From Narthecium ossifragum (lineage: Eukaryota; Streptophyta; Magnoliopsida; Dioscoreales; Nartheciaceae), in the NCBI GenBank assembly GCA_963920575.1, contig OY986966.1, positions 26,255,717 through 26,319,716 on the forward strand: DNA of 64,000 bases, in the 5' to 3' direction. Under the pieces are notes generated by a model that worked only from the letters and a program-made list of their open reading frames with translations, searched no databases and was not told the origin of the DNA. Shown here one piece after another: positions 37,401 through 48,058 of this stretch. A program made the position numbers and the translations under genes. Positions within the stretch are counted from its first letter, which is position 1; the number at the start of each line of letters is the position of its first letter.

Positions 37401-38442
37401 ACCCGGTACCCGGTACCAGATCTATCTGGAAGTCTACTGCCCTGGAAGGAGGAAGACCTGGTAGCTCGTCTGGGAAGACGTCAGCAAACTCACAAACCAC
37501 TGCAGGCAAACTGCTCTCTCGACTGCCCTCTGCAGCAAACAAGGAAAGGCGCGCCAGTAGGACTGACAGCTGGCCCTCGCGCCTGGGAAGACAAGCACAC
37601 ATGAGGGAATCGGCCGACTGGCGATCCCCCAGCAGAACAAAACGAGCGCCGTCAGGTGTCCAAGCAGTCACCCTGCGACGGCCACAGTCGATGACGGCTC
37701 AGTACGATGTCAGCCAATCCATACCGAGAATCACGTCGAACCCGACCATGTCTAGCACCCGAAGGTCTAGAAAGACACGGAGGCCCCCAACCTCCAACTC
37801 GCAAGAACGGCAAATCAGCTCAACACGAGCCCCTCCGCCGACGGGTGTGTCTAAGTGCAGTGGTACCCCAAGTTGCTCAGTCTCTAGCCCTAGCGATGTC
37901 ACACACTCGCTAGCTACAAAGGAATGAGACGCCCCAGAATCTATCAGAACATCCACAAATGAACTGAAAAGCTGGAAGGTACCTCTGAGAACAGGAGGGT
38001 CAACTGGAGCTAGTGGAAGTGCTAGAGTCTGCTGGGGTGGCTGGTACTGGTAAGGCTGAAAAGGTGGCTGAACAAAGTCTGGGTACTCGCGGTCTGGAAG
38101 TGCGTACACTCCCCCTCTGGGTCCGCCTCGACCTCCACCGCGACCTCTGCCTCTCCCGGCGCCTGATGCTCGCCAACCTCCGCCTGCTCCGCCACGCACT
38201 GCCTGTGCCCTCAACGTCGGACAGTAACGGCGAATGTGCCCCGTCTGCTGGCACTCAAAGCACACAGGAGGACCAAGCGCTAGCTGCTGGCTCTGGCCTC
38301 CTCCAGACGTCTGCCCCTGAGGCCCAGCCGGAAGACGTGGCTGGCCTCCCTGCCTGGGCTGCTGCTGGTGCTGGGGTGGGTAACGCTGGTACGGCTGCGG
38401 GCGTTGCTGGTACCACTGTTTCCTCCACGAACCCCCTCTGCC
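34491..38442 (-). pseudogene. Gypsy gag-pol, Tekay/Del-like chromovirus type, 5' truncated and broken
   Basis: From the 5' side: gag C-terminus with a zinc knuckle (CFECQQTGHIRRYC), protease (DVLIDSGASHSFVA), RT ([30 protein letters not shown]), RNase H (VYCDASGEGLGCVLM) and integrase (HHSCFAVHPGSTKMYHDLRR; DFVTGLPRTPRG). A chromodomain-like tail (LPLVMVRWRHGSTESLTWER) ends it. The frame is interrupted by TGA at 37699-37701, an extra 7-base unit at 37396-37416 that shifts the frame, and TAG at 36615-36617. The N-terminal half of gag is absent. Order PR-RT-RH-INT and the chromodomain assign it to Ty3/Gypsy chromoviruses. Confidence 0.87.
37396..37416. repeat. Three copies of the 7-mer CCGGTAC at the protease-RT junction
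   Basis: The 7-base unit is repeated three times where two copies would keep the frame that joins DLVPGTG to the conserved [10 protein letters not shown]. The extra copy shifts the frame by one and looks like replication slippage. Confidence 0.8.
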
Positions 38443-38837
38443 CTGGGCTTTTTGCTCATTCCTACCCGGGCTGCGTTTGCAGGTGCAGGCGGCAGTTCCT
38501 CTTCGGTGGAGCCGACTGGTTCAGCTTTTGGCGGCGCAGGTACATCCAGAGGCGTCTGAGGTTTCGTTGGAGGATGTAACTGTTGTACTTTTTGATATAT
38601 ATAATTATGCATGTTGTAACCCTTTTTGGAGATCTTTTGGGATTTGGTATAAATATGTATATTGAAACTCAGACATTGTAAGACTTGATATTATTACATG
38701 ATCAAATCTGCTTAGCCTCTGGATTACTTTTGATTAAATTGATTATCCTTTCCGCTTGTACTGCGTCGGCTGATGATGAATAGTGTTAGGACCCTCACGC
38801 CCCGTCCTGGATGGGTTTTCTGGGTCGGGGTGTGACA
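38443..38837 (+). repeat. Inverted copy of the LTR 3' end at the element's 5' side
   Basis: This is the reverse complement of 31905-32299. Both encode the same chance frame starting MHNYIYQKVQQLHPPTKPQT, which confirms the near-identity. The junction with gag lies at 38442/38443 within GCCCAGGGC. Confidence 0.87.
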
Positions 38838-39451
38838 AGTTGGGTGACCACAGCTGGAACCCTACGACACTAGGCGTATCCAGGATGGGCCCAGTCCGTT
38901 GGGGTGACCATAGTTGGATATGCCTAGAGATCACCGGTGAATGGTAATGGGACCATTGTAGCTCACTCGAGTCTGGCTTGAGGGCGACACTGTTGCGTTT
39001 CCCTCTTCCTTCTGTATGGTGTAGTGTAGATCCCTACTGAGCTTAGTGCTCACACCTATCCGGGCTGCGTTTTGCAGGTGCAGGCGTCAGTTCTTCCTCC
39101 GTGGCCCCTACCGGGTAGTTGGTTGGCGGTGCGGCGGCGCCTGATGGCTTTTGAGAGGTGGTGATCGTTTATTGCTTTTACCTTATGTTAGTTAGTCTCC
39201 TACGGGAGTGATGTTGTAAGTGAACTTCCCCCATCTCCGAGGTTTTGTATATTAAATCTTTTTGAGTTATTAAATCTGTGGTTCAAGGTTTTGTTAATCA
39301 ATTTTTGTTTTAATTGAGGGTCTTTGATGAACTGTTAGGGAGACCAATAGGTTAGAGGGAACCCTCGCCAGCTTGTTTTCCGCGTTTGGTAGGTTCCGAT
39401 TCGCGTCGTCCGGCCCGGTTGGGCTTTCGCGGGTCGGGGCGCGACACGTTG

Positions 39452-39792
39452 TCTCAATGCACAACGAGAGGAGAATCTGCCATGCAACTTGCCATTGATG
39501 ATAACTACGAATCTTGGTTTGACGATGCAAGCCATGACCCAAGCGATCCATTTCGACGAGAAGCCCATCAGAGTTAACACCTTCTTAAGAAAGCTCCATC
39601 TTACCCAATCGTAAGCAACCTAAAAATCAATCTTCATCACCATAAGGCTATTGGATTTGGAAGCAGCTAGTTTTCATGGGATGAATTACCTCTTTTACTG
39701 CGTCGATGCTGTCATGAATTTATCTTCCTGTGAGGAAGACTGACTGCTCCATTCCGATGAGATTGTCAAGAGCCAACTTTATCCTTCATGCG
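39452..39792 (-). pseudogene. LINE reverse transcriptase, N-terminal half
   Basis: Minus-strand pieces read DNLIGMEQSVFLTGR (with a stop after it), VMKIDF-stop-VAYDWVRWSFLKKV and LTLMGFSSKWIAWVMACIV. These align with the LINE RT blocks preceding the QGDPLSP motif. At least two in-frame stops are present. Confidence 0.75.
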
Positions 39793-39819
39793 ATTAAAAG
39801 TCTACTCGTTTTGGTTTTA

Positions 39820-41100
39820 AATCCTATCTTTAGACATTTATTGCTTGTTATTTATATTTGCAATCTTTTGTGTCAGATGCGTCTCAACGCCATCTCGAAG
39901 AGCAGCGAAGAGATAGAGGGGAGCTTTTTAGTGCAACGAGGCGCGCCGTGGGAAGCGATACAGGGCGTTAAAAGTGCTTTGAGATTTGGGATATGATGGA
40001 GTTGGATAAGAGAAAGAGGCGGCGTGGGGTAAGAGTGTGGTTCTGGTAGATAGAATGTTCGTGTGGAGCCCACGTGGTGGGCGTCCAATTGGCTGACATG
40101 TTGCTGTCGGCTTAGGACACGTGGCGGTGGTCGGGCCGGCGAGAGAGTGGGGGAGAGTCTATGTTGGCAGGAGGATTAGAGCTTATACACGGGCTTCTAG
40201 CGGTGTGGAGGACTCGCATGGAAATGGACGCGTTCGGGTTTTACCGTTTTATGACGTCAGGTCTGATCGGTTGCAAGTAGATTTGCCGGTTTTATGACAT
40301 CAGGTCTGATTGGTTGCAAACTTGAAAAGGGCAAACGGTGAAAAATAGTTGAAAATTAATAGATCTTATTTGAATTGCGAAAATATATATTTATATTTTT
40401 ATCTATGTTTTTGCTGAGATAGAATGGTCAAAATCAGTGGTAAGTCAGCTAATATAGTCAAATGTTTTAAAGCATTGGCAAATTTTATTTTAATTTTTAA
40501 CCTGCATATGGAAGGCACTCTTATTTCACGCCGAGGTGAAATGTTCCATAACAATATTTATAGTCAAATAATATACAACGTACAACATGCTTGAGATTTG
40601 GCATCATTGGATATAGTCCAACAAAGTTTTAGAATCAATATCAATTCTGATATTATTATCAATAATTTGGTATATGTGTGTGTGCGCGTACAGGATAAAA
40701 TTATACATTATCATCTTAGCATATGGTCCGACAATGAATGGTATAAGATTTAACACTAGAAAATTTAATGTGTTAGATGCTGTATAACTTTATATCACTT
40801 TTGAATTGGTATAATTTTATGAAAAGCCCATTGTATTATTTGTTTTTGATGGATAACATAATTGTCCTTATTTTCTCATACTTAGTCACTTCTTTAATAA
40901 AAAACATTCTGATTTATTCATAATATATAATACTATACATTATCCTATGGTCTACCAAAGACCGTATAGCATTGCAGATTATTCTTAAATATATTTATAA
41001 ATAAACAAATATTTTATAGGTATTAGGTTATAGCCCCAAATCTAACCTCCTTGTCCAGAGCCCCATACATCTTGCTAAAAACCTCACATTCACAGCTTTT
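39820..41100. other. Intergenic DNA, no gene seen
   Basis: At 39890-40200 the sequence is GC-richer and has two CACGTGG words (near 40072 and 40121). It could be an orphan promoter or gene remnant, but no coding exon follows. From 40330 it is A/T-rich and featureless. Confidence 0.5.
40240..40322. repeat. Two-copy direct repeat, about 45-bp period
   Basis: CCGTTTTATGACGTCAGGTC followed by TGATCGGTTGCAA is repeated as CGGTTTTATGACATCAGGTC followed by TGATTGGTTGCAA. Confidence 0.75.
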
Positions 41101-41149
41101 AGATGAATAACCCCAGAACACCTCAAAATGACAAGAACACCCTTGTTTT

Positions 41150-41960
41150 ATTTTTATTTATACCATTCTTTTCTCTCTCCTCTCTCCCCCTCTCTTCTCC
41201 GGTGACCGTCAGCAAGCTCCGGCGCCACCTCCATCTCCACCTGCAGCCGCCGCAGCCACCCCTCGTCGCCCATCCGTCCAACTCCGGTTAACCAACTCAG
41301 CTCCGGTGAGCTCGTCTTCTCCACCTCCGTCCCCTTTCCCACCTCCAGCCAACTCCTCCGCCCAAAGCCAACCAAGAGCTCCACGACCTCCTCTAACCTC
41401 GGCCTCACATCCCTCTTGGCCTCACTATGACCTCCCAGCGCCCCTCTCCCTCACTGAACGCCGGTGGTGAGCACCACACTCCGCCCGAGCCCCTCCTCTC
41501 TCAAGACCGGCGCCGCCACCACCGGGTTCCGTCGCCTCTGACCATCCAAGGGTCATCAAACCCCAGATTCGACCTCTCCTCCTCCACCACTGCGTATCCG
41601 ACGCCACTCCGACCCCTCCTCCTCCATCCCCGGCAAAGACCTCAAGCGCCGTCCTCCTCACGGATCCGGCGCCGGACCTACCCAACGCCGGCCTCCCCAA
41701 CCTCATCCGACACCAGATCCGATGCCCCTTCGCCCCTTCGCTCCTACGACCATTCCTTCTCCATCTTCGGGCCCGATCCGACGAGATCCGCCGGCCACCA
41801 CCTCCCTGCCCCGCTCGGGGATGTCTTCCCCGATCATCCACGCTCCAGTGAGCTGGTTCAGCCAGGCCGAGTCGCTTGGGGCCTGACCCGGTTCCCACCT
41901 GATCCAATTGAGTCTGGACCGGATTGATTCAGTCCACACTAATCCAAGCCTTGATCCAGT
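41150..41960. other. GC-rich, C/T-skewed segment without a recognisable gene
   Basis: Long open frames exist on both strands (for example 41427-41927 plus and 41425-41907 minus). They are proline/serine/arginine-rich or glycine-rich and mirror each other, as expected from skewed composition. A similar GC-rich segment lies at 43490-43854. Both may belong to one gap-interrupted transposon. Confidence 0.5.
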
Positions 41961-42164
41961 AGTCTGGGTCTGACCTGATCCAAATCCGATAAAATCCAAC
42001 CCATCAAGCTCAGTCACAGCTCAATCCAATCAGACCCATATACATCAATCCAGACATGAACTCAAATTAGAGTCGAGAGCTAGAATTGTGAAAAATTTTG
42101 ATCAAATACAATTTACGCATCAAAATTATACATAAAATTTAGAAAATTGACCATCTAAAATTGA

Positions 42165-43315
42165 CAAAAATGCATTTTCATCTTTCACAATTCATTTTCA
42201 TCTTTCTGAATTCATTTTCATCTTTCTGAATTCATTTTCATCCTTTTACATGTATTTTCATCTTTCTGAATTCATTTTCATCTTTCTAAATTCATTTTCA
42301 TCTTTCTGAATTTATTTTCATCTTTCTGAATTCATTTTCATCTTTCATATATTTTTATCTTTTTAACTCTATTTTCATCATTTTAAATCTATTTTCGTCT
42401 CTTTTAACTTTATTTTTGTCTTTTTAACTCTATTTTCATCTTTCTAAATTCATTTTCATCTTTTAAAATACATTTTCATATGTTTAAATTCATTTTCATC
42501 TTTTTAAATCTATTTCCATTTTTCTAAAGTTATTTTCATTTTTCACAAATCATTTTCATCTTTCTGAATTCATTTTCATCTTTCTGAATTCATTTTCATA
42601 TTTCACAATTCATTTTCATCTTTCTGAATTCATTTTCATATTTCACAATTCATTTTCATCTTTCTGAATTCATTTTCATCTTTCTGAATTCATTTTCATC
42701 TTTCACAATTCATTTTCATCTTTCTGAATTCATTTTCATTTTTCATAGATTTTTATCTTTTTAACTCTATTTTCATCATTTTAAATCTATTTTCATCTTT
42801 TTTAACTTTATTTTTATCTTTTTAACTCTATTTTCATCTTTCTAAATTCATTTTCATCTTTTTAAATCTATTTTCATTTTTTCAAAATTTATTTTCATCT
42901 TTCACAAATCATTTTCATTTTTCTAAATTCATTTTCATCTTTCTGAATTCATTTACATCTTTCACAATTCATTTTCATCATTCCGAATTCATTTTCATCA
43001 TTCCGAATTCATTTTCATTTTTCTGAATTCATTTTCATCTTTCACAATTCATTTTCATCTTTCTGAATTCATTTTCATCTTTCATACATTTTCATCGTTT
43101 TAACTCTATTTTTATCATTTTAAATCTATTTTCGTCTTCTTTAACTTTATTTTTATCTTTTTAACTCTATTTTATTCTTTCTAAATTCATTTTCATCTTT
43201 TTAAATGCATTTTCATCTGTTTAAATGCATTTTCATCTTTTTAACTCTATTTCATCTTTTTAAATTCATTTTCATCTTTTTAAATACATTTTCATCTTTC
43301 ATGCATTTCCAACTT
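42165..43315. repeat. Minisatellite of about 20-bp units, 1.15 kb
   Basis: The unit ATTCATTTTCATCTTTCTGA recurs about 55 times with variants (TTTTAACTCTATTTTCATC, TTTCACAATTCATTTTCATC). A higher-order block containing CATA-TTTTTATCTTTTTAACTC is visible about three times (near 42350, 42750 and 43090). Confidence 0.9.
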
Positions 43316-43854
43316 TTTAACTCTCCAAATTACAACTTAATTGGCTGAAATTCTCCATCAAGAGTCTCTTCGGTCACATCCACTTTTCTTCTATAAATTT
43401 CTTTATCTTTTTCCATATTTTTTCCTGTTTTTCTACCACTTTTTTCTATTTTTCTACCATTTTCCCTATTTTTTCTATTTTTCTCAGTTTTTCTCTCTCC
43501 TCTTCCTCTATCTCCACCGCCGGCTCGCCACCCAAGCCATCGTCTCAACAACACATCGTCTCGATCGCCATCGACTCAAGTGGCTCGATCGGATCCGGGG
43601 CTGGCTCAAGCGGCCGGATCGGCGCTGGAGATGGTCGGAGGAAGGGTTGTAGAGGCGAGGGGGCGTCGGATCCGGGGCTGGGCGGAGCAGGAGGCCGACG
43701 GGGAGGTGGAGACTGATGGGGTGGTGCCGGATTTGAGAGGGAGGAGGAGCTCGGATGGGCTCCTGACGTGGACGGAGGCCGTGGATGGGTGACTGAGGAT
43801 TCGATCTACTGGAGCGAATCGAGGAGATCGGTGGCGGAGAAGGAGGTTCCTGTG

Positions 43855-44054
43855 NNNNNNNNNNNNNNNNNNNNNNNNNNNNNNNNNNNNNNNNNNNNNN
43901 NNNNNNNNNNNNNNNNNNNNNNNNNNNNNNNNNNNNNNNNNNNNNNNNNNNNNNNNNNNNNNNNNNNNNNNNNNNNNNNNNNNNNNNNNNNNNNNNNNNN
44001 NNNNNNNNNNNNNNNNNNNNNNNNNNNNNNNNNNNNNNNNNNNNNNNNNNNNNN
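43855..44054. other. Assembly gap, 200 Ns
   Basis: Exactly 200 unknown bases mark a scaffold join. The true distance is unknown. It follows the minisatellite and a GC-rich repeat, which probably caused the break. Confidence 0.99.
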
Positions 44055-45164
44055 GATTTGGGATGGGATCCGTGGGCCCGTGGCTCCCGCGTGCGGATCC
44101 TAACATGCTAAACGCCCGGACTCATGGTTATAAATTTATAAAAGCATTTGTTAACTTTAACCCAGGATAAAAGCCTCGAATTCTCTTTCGAAGGGGATCA
44201 CAAATATCATTTCTAAACTGGTGTACAACAAAGCATTATCCATAGAAATGAACTTGTAGGATACCAACAAAAATATAGACATTATCCATGTTAATGCATG
44301 TGAGTTTTCTTTTGAAACTTCACTTGATAAATATATTACTATGTGGTTAGCTTCAAAACAAACGTCAAGAGAAACTAAACATTTTATGTTTAGGTAATCA
44401 GCATAGGATGGTGAACGGAAAATTAGACTCTAAATATGATCGGCCTGTGTATAGACGAAGGGAACATGCTCATGTTGTTGGGGATCTGAGGGGTCCCGAT
44501 GATGCCGGAGATACGCCAGATAATGACGGGGATGTCGCAACGAAGAGAAACAACCAACCACAAAGAAAAGGAAAAAGTGGAGACAAGGATTTACGTGGAA
44601 AAACCTACCACCAACAACTTGAAGGAAAAAACCACGAGCAGCAGAGGAAATCTTCACTATGAGCGAGAGATTATAAAGCCCAAACCCTAGCAGAGACAAA
44701 TAGATCTCTCTCTAGGGTTGCCTACTCTCACACCTCTCATACACCCCTTAACCACATCTCTACCACACAAAAGAAACCATAGAAGCACTCTATTTATAGC
44801 CTCAAAAGAGTACAAATCCGGATTAGATCTGTGAGGGCCTGTCCCTCTGACCTGGCTCGACCGCATGGGTCGAGGGTCATTTTCATGTTGATTTGTTTCC
44901 GCGTCGGGCACGATCGGGCGATCGTGTGGCGATTTCGACCCAGGGGTATTTTGGTAAATATGCTCCCTGGTGGTCAGTTTCACACCCACGTTTCATACAC
45001 GCCATTGGATTGATGTATGTGTTTGATTAGAACCTTAATGGCGCGTCCGATCGAAAGATCGGAGCTCGATCGGGAAAGATCGAATCGGACGGCTGAGATC
45101 GATCCTAATCTCTATATAAGGCATGTCCCTTTCTCTCTCTTTCTTTCTAGGCTCTGTCCTGTCG

Positions 45165-45168
<4 letters not shown>

Positions 45169-45209
<41 letters not shown>
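45169..45209. repeat. (CT)n microsatellite in the solo LTR
   Basis: About 20 CT dinucleotides lie downstream of a short CTATATAAGGC TATA-like box near 45112, in the likely R/leader part of the LTR. Confidence 0.95.
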
Positions 45210-45212
<3 letters not shown>

Positions 45213-45679
45213 CGGCTGTGCTAGGGCTTCGGAGCGCGACTTCCGAGGAGCGGATTTCGGCGATCGGAGTTGAGGGATCGGAGGAGGAGCTGCCCTACTT
45301 ACCCAAGTAGGTGTTTCTACCTCAATCTTATGATCGGGTTCTCCTAGGATAGGTTTTATGTGCTTTCGTTGTAGGAATACATGTTAGAATCTTGTGTAGC
45401 TTTATAGCATGTGTTGTATGGCTTGCTTCTTGTATTCCTATCAGTCGATTTCTGTATTCTATCGGATGATTTTTCGTTATTATCGTCGTTTTGTCAGTTT
45501 TCGACCATTGAGACCTAGGTTTGAGATTTAACCATCAAAAATGTGTTTTAATCATACCATTAGCTTCCCCATCATCTTTTACATATGCTTGCAAAGTTTC
45601 ATCAACTTCCAACTTGATTTGATCATTCAAATCCAAGAAATTGGATTTCCGGCACTGTTCTGATGAACTGTGCAGTAGG

Positions 45680-46050
45680 CTCGACGGTTGATCGATGGAT
45701 CGACCGTCAAGTGTTGATACTCTTCTTTTGAGCCTGACGGTCGACCGTCGGATCGACCGTCGCATCGTCCGTCAGGCTTTGTCGGGTTTTTGGTCTCCAA
45801 CGGTCGATGCACCGATCGACCGCGGGCTCCCTCCCTTTTTCATTCCGCCTCACGGTCGACCGTCGGATTGACCGTCGCATCGTCCGTGAGGCTCTGTCCC
45901 ATTTTGGGCTTCCCACGGTCAATGTACCGATCGACCGTCACCCATGTGGTTTTCCTCGTTTTGGCCTCACGGTCGATCGTCGGATCGACCGTGACATCGA
46001 TCGTGGCCTCACGGTCGACCGTCGGATCGACCGTTGCATCGACCGTGAGT
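45680..46050. repeat. Array of palindromic GGTCGATCGACC-type motifs in the solo LTR
   Basis: GACGGTCGACCGTCGGATCG and variants recur about 12 times with spacers. It is homologous to the array at 33160-33545 of the other LTR copy. Confidence 0.85.
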
Positions 46051-47299
46051 CCTTAAACACCGTTTCTTGGCTTTTCTTAAATGGACTTCGTTTGTGATAA
46101 GTACTTAAGCATGTTGGGATGCATGCACGTGGTTTTTATGATGTTTTCAAGCGATTTCTATTGAAATGGAGGATTGAATCGCGTGCTTACCCCTTTGGGC
46201 GAATTGTGGTTTTATTTGCATTTAATGCTTGGTTTGATAAGTAGTTAAATGCTTATTTGGTTGCCTAGCCATTAGCTAGCTATGAGTGCTAGCTAATGAG
46301 GAATTGTGGAACCTTAGCCTCTTGCCGGCGAGTGCCGAGGGCTATTGTATATCTGTTGAACCTATAACTGATGTTGTGGCATTCAGAGACATCTAGGGTA
46401 GATGTTTGTATAGGTTCATGCATTGTATGCATTAGAGGCATATGAGGTTAGACGGGCGATGGGTTGATTGCCGATCCGAGGCTCTCGGGTAGCTCGAATC
46501 TAGCCTTAGGACCGTGGCTGGGTAGTAAGGATTAGGGCGTGATTAAATTGAATCTCTTGTTATCGAGGATGTATTATAGTTGACTCTGATCAATGTTTTG
46601 TGGTTTAGAGGTCGTGTTGTCTTCCCAAGGCCAAGTACTAAGGATGGTTGTCGATGTGTTCCTGACGTGGTTCTCAAGGCACGGTATTCCTACTTGGGTA
46701 AGGGTGATTCTGCATGTTACTGTTCCTTGGCCTCCTGGTAACATGTTCAGGAGAGAGGTTTCATGACAGGAGCCCTTGGGACATCGACAGGGTTATGGGA
46801 CCCGTGGCATTCGTTAGACTTGAGTGGGGAGACAACACTGTTGTTGTTTTACTCCTTTTTGTGTGCCGTAGAGTAGAACCCTACTAAGCTTATCGCTTAC
46901 TCCTACCCGGGCTGCGTTTGCAGGTGCAGGCGCCAGTTCTTCTTCAGTAGAGCCGGCGGGATCTGCGTTTGGCGGCGCGAGTACTTCCAGAGGTGCTTGA
47001 GGTTGCTGGAGGACGACTGTTGTACCTTTTTGATAATTTGTATTTTGTAAACATCTTTCGAGGAATTTTGGATTATTGTATAAAATCTTTCCTTTGGGGG
47101 AGTTTGATAAAGAATTGTGTATCAGTACAACTTGATGTATATATATGAATTGAATCACTGTTTCACCTCTGGAATATAAATTGTTTAAATTTATCTGTCT
47201 TTTCCGCTTTGTATCCCGCTAATTGGAGATGAATAGTGATAGGAACCCTCACGCTCCGTCCTGGATGGGTTTTCTGGGTCGGGGTGTGACAAGATCTGA

Positions 47300-47635
47300 G
47301 CCGTCAGATTTGCCCATCCAATAGGGAAGGATCGATCCTATTGAAAGGGAAATATCGATCCTAGTATGTTTGAGATCGATAAATTCCAAAATCACGAGGA
47401 GGATCGATCCTACTATATAGGAGAGATCAATCCTTTGCACCCGAGCGTCCTCAAAATCTCAGCATCCCGAAGAGGATCGATCTTAACTTGATCTTTACAA
47501 ACAGGTGCTCTCTGTCTCTTTTGTTTATCGAGTAGGATCGATCTTTCTTGGAAAGATGGATCGATCCGCTGACAAATTGCAAAGAGAGATCGATCCTACA
47601 TGACTGGAAGGATCGATCCTTTCCTTGTTGTCGTC
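47300..47635. repeat. GGATCGATCCT motif array, left copia LTR
   Basis: AGGATCGATCCT or a shortened form occurs about every 30-60 bases. The right LTR has the same array at 49320-49630. The motif is a perfect palindrome. Confidence 0.85.
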
Positions 47636-48058
47636 ATCCTCATGGGAGGAAAAGTCAACAAACTCCCTCGTCCGACACATGAGGATACAGCGTCGAACCT
47701 GGATACTCCATCAAGCTCGGAAACTCCATCAAACTCAGATTACCATCGAATTTGGATTGCGCCGCCGTCATGCCACCTCCAGTGCTGCCAGCTAGCCACT
47801 TTTATGTTGCCGTCGAAGTTGGATACCACCATCAACCTCAGATCTACCATTGAACTCCGGATCTCCCATCGGATTCAGATCACCATCATCGAGAACTGTC
47901 CACCAAGTCTTGGATGTCGTCGTCAAGTGTTGATCTTCTCGGTTACTTTCTTGCCTTCAAGTCATAGTACATCCCGGGCTTGTAACTCAGATATCCTCGA
48001 CCGCTTCGATCGATCGGATACAACTCCTCGTGCTCCTAGCACGGAAGCTCCCCCGTCA

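Larger units (their letters stand above)
31905..38837 (-). mobile_element. Rearranged Tekay/Del-like Gypsy element with two inverted LTR-end termini and 5-bp target duplication
   Basis: AGTTG occurs at 31900-31904 and 38838-38842. The left end starts TGTCACACCCCGACCCAGAA, and the right end is its reverse complement, so the element looks terminal-inverted. On the minus strand the order is: inverted copy of the last 395 bases of the LTR (38837-38443), gag C-terminus onward, protease, RT, RNase H, integrase, chromodomain-like tail, then one full 3' LTR (34455-31905). The 5' LTR, primer-binding site and gag N-terminus are missing. The two 395-base arms differ by very few bases (one seen in the first 105). 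The duplication shows that this structure was integrated as a unit. Confidence 0.85.
29972..39446 (+). mobile_element. Solo Gypsy LTR inserted in the LINE, itself interrupted
   Basis: CGTTG occurs at 29967-29971 and 39447-39451. The insertion starts TGTGAGGACCCGTCCCTC and ends GGTCGGGGCGCGACA, the TG..CA ends of an LTR. Removing the nested element (31905-38837 plus one 5-bp duplication) leaves 2,537 bases. That is close to the 2.46-2.55 kb LTRs elsewhere in the window, and it has no internal gag-pol of its own. It is therefore a solo LTR left by recombination between two LTRs. Its 30245-30410 part is rich in GATCGATC words, and 31440-31530 has CCGCTGCAGCG repeats. Confidence 0.85.
27824..39792 (-). 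mobile_element. 5'-truncated LINE, split by a nested 9.5-kb insertion
   Basis: LINE sequence on the minus strand occupies 39452-39792 (RT fingers/palm start) and 27824-29971 (rest of RT, zinc-binding region, RNase H, tail). The tail on the plus strand is a T-run at 27824-27830, and ATTAAAAG lies directly beside it at 27816-27823 and again at 39793-39800. That makes a plausible 8-bp target duplication. No endonuclease domain remains, so the insertion is 5'-truncated. Frames are broken throughout. Both flanks outside also share ACTCGTTTTGGTTTTA and GATGCGTCT, as if the LINE had entered a two-copy tandem repeat. Confidence 0.8.
44830..47291 (+). mobile_element. Solo Gypsy LTR (2,462 bp) nested in the left LTR of the gag-only element
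   Basis: AGATC occurs at 44825-44829 and 47292-47296. The insertion runs from TGTGAGGGCCTGTCCCTCTG to GGTCGGGGTGTGACA. It belongs to the same family as the LTR at 31905-34455, sharing CCTACCCGGGCTGCGTTTGC, the GGTCGATC array and the 3' end. No internal coding region is present, so it is a recombination remnant. Confidence 0.9.

Noticed and set aside
31905..38837. Inverted LTR arms as an assembly misjoin
   Set aside because: Both outer borders carry the same 5-bp duplication and enter one continuous solo LTR on either side, which a misjoin would not produce. Long reads should still confirm it.
27748..39819. 17-bp repeat TACTCGTTTTGGTTTTA (27748-27764 and 39803-39819) as the LINE target duplication
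   Set aside because: It does not abut the LINE tail. ATTAAAAG does, and the similarity extends to GATGCGTCT further on, which suggests an older tandem duplication.
41425..41927. Overlapping 160-codon frames on both strands as genes
   Set aside because: They mirror each other in GC-rich, C/T-skewed DNA, have no domain or splice support, and are low in complexity.
42165..43315. CRISPR-like array
   Set aside because: The units are contiguous without unique spacers, and the genome is a plant's. It is a minisatellite.
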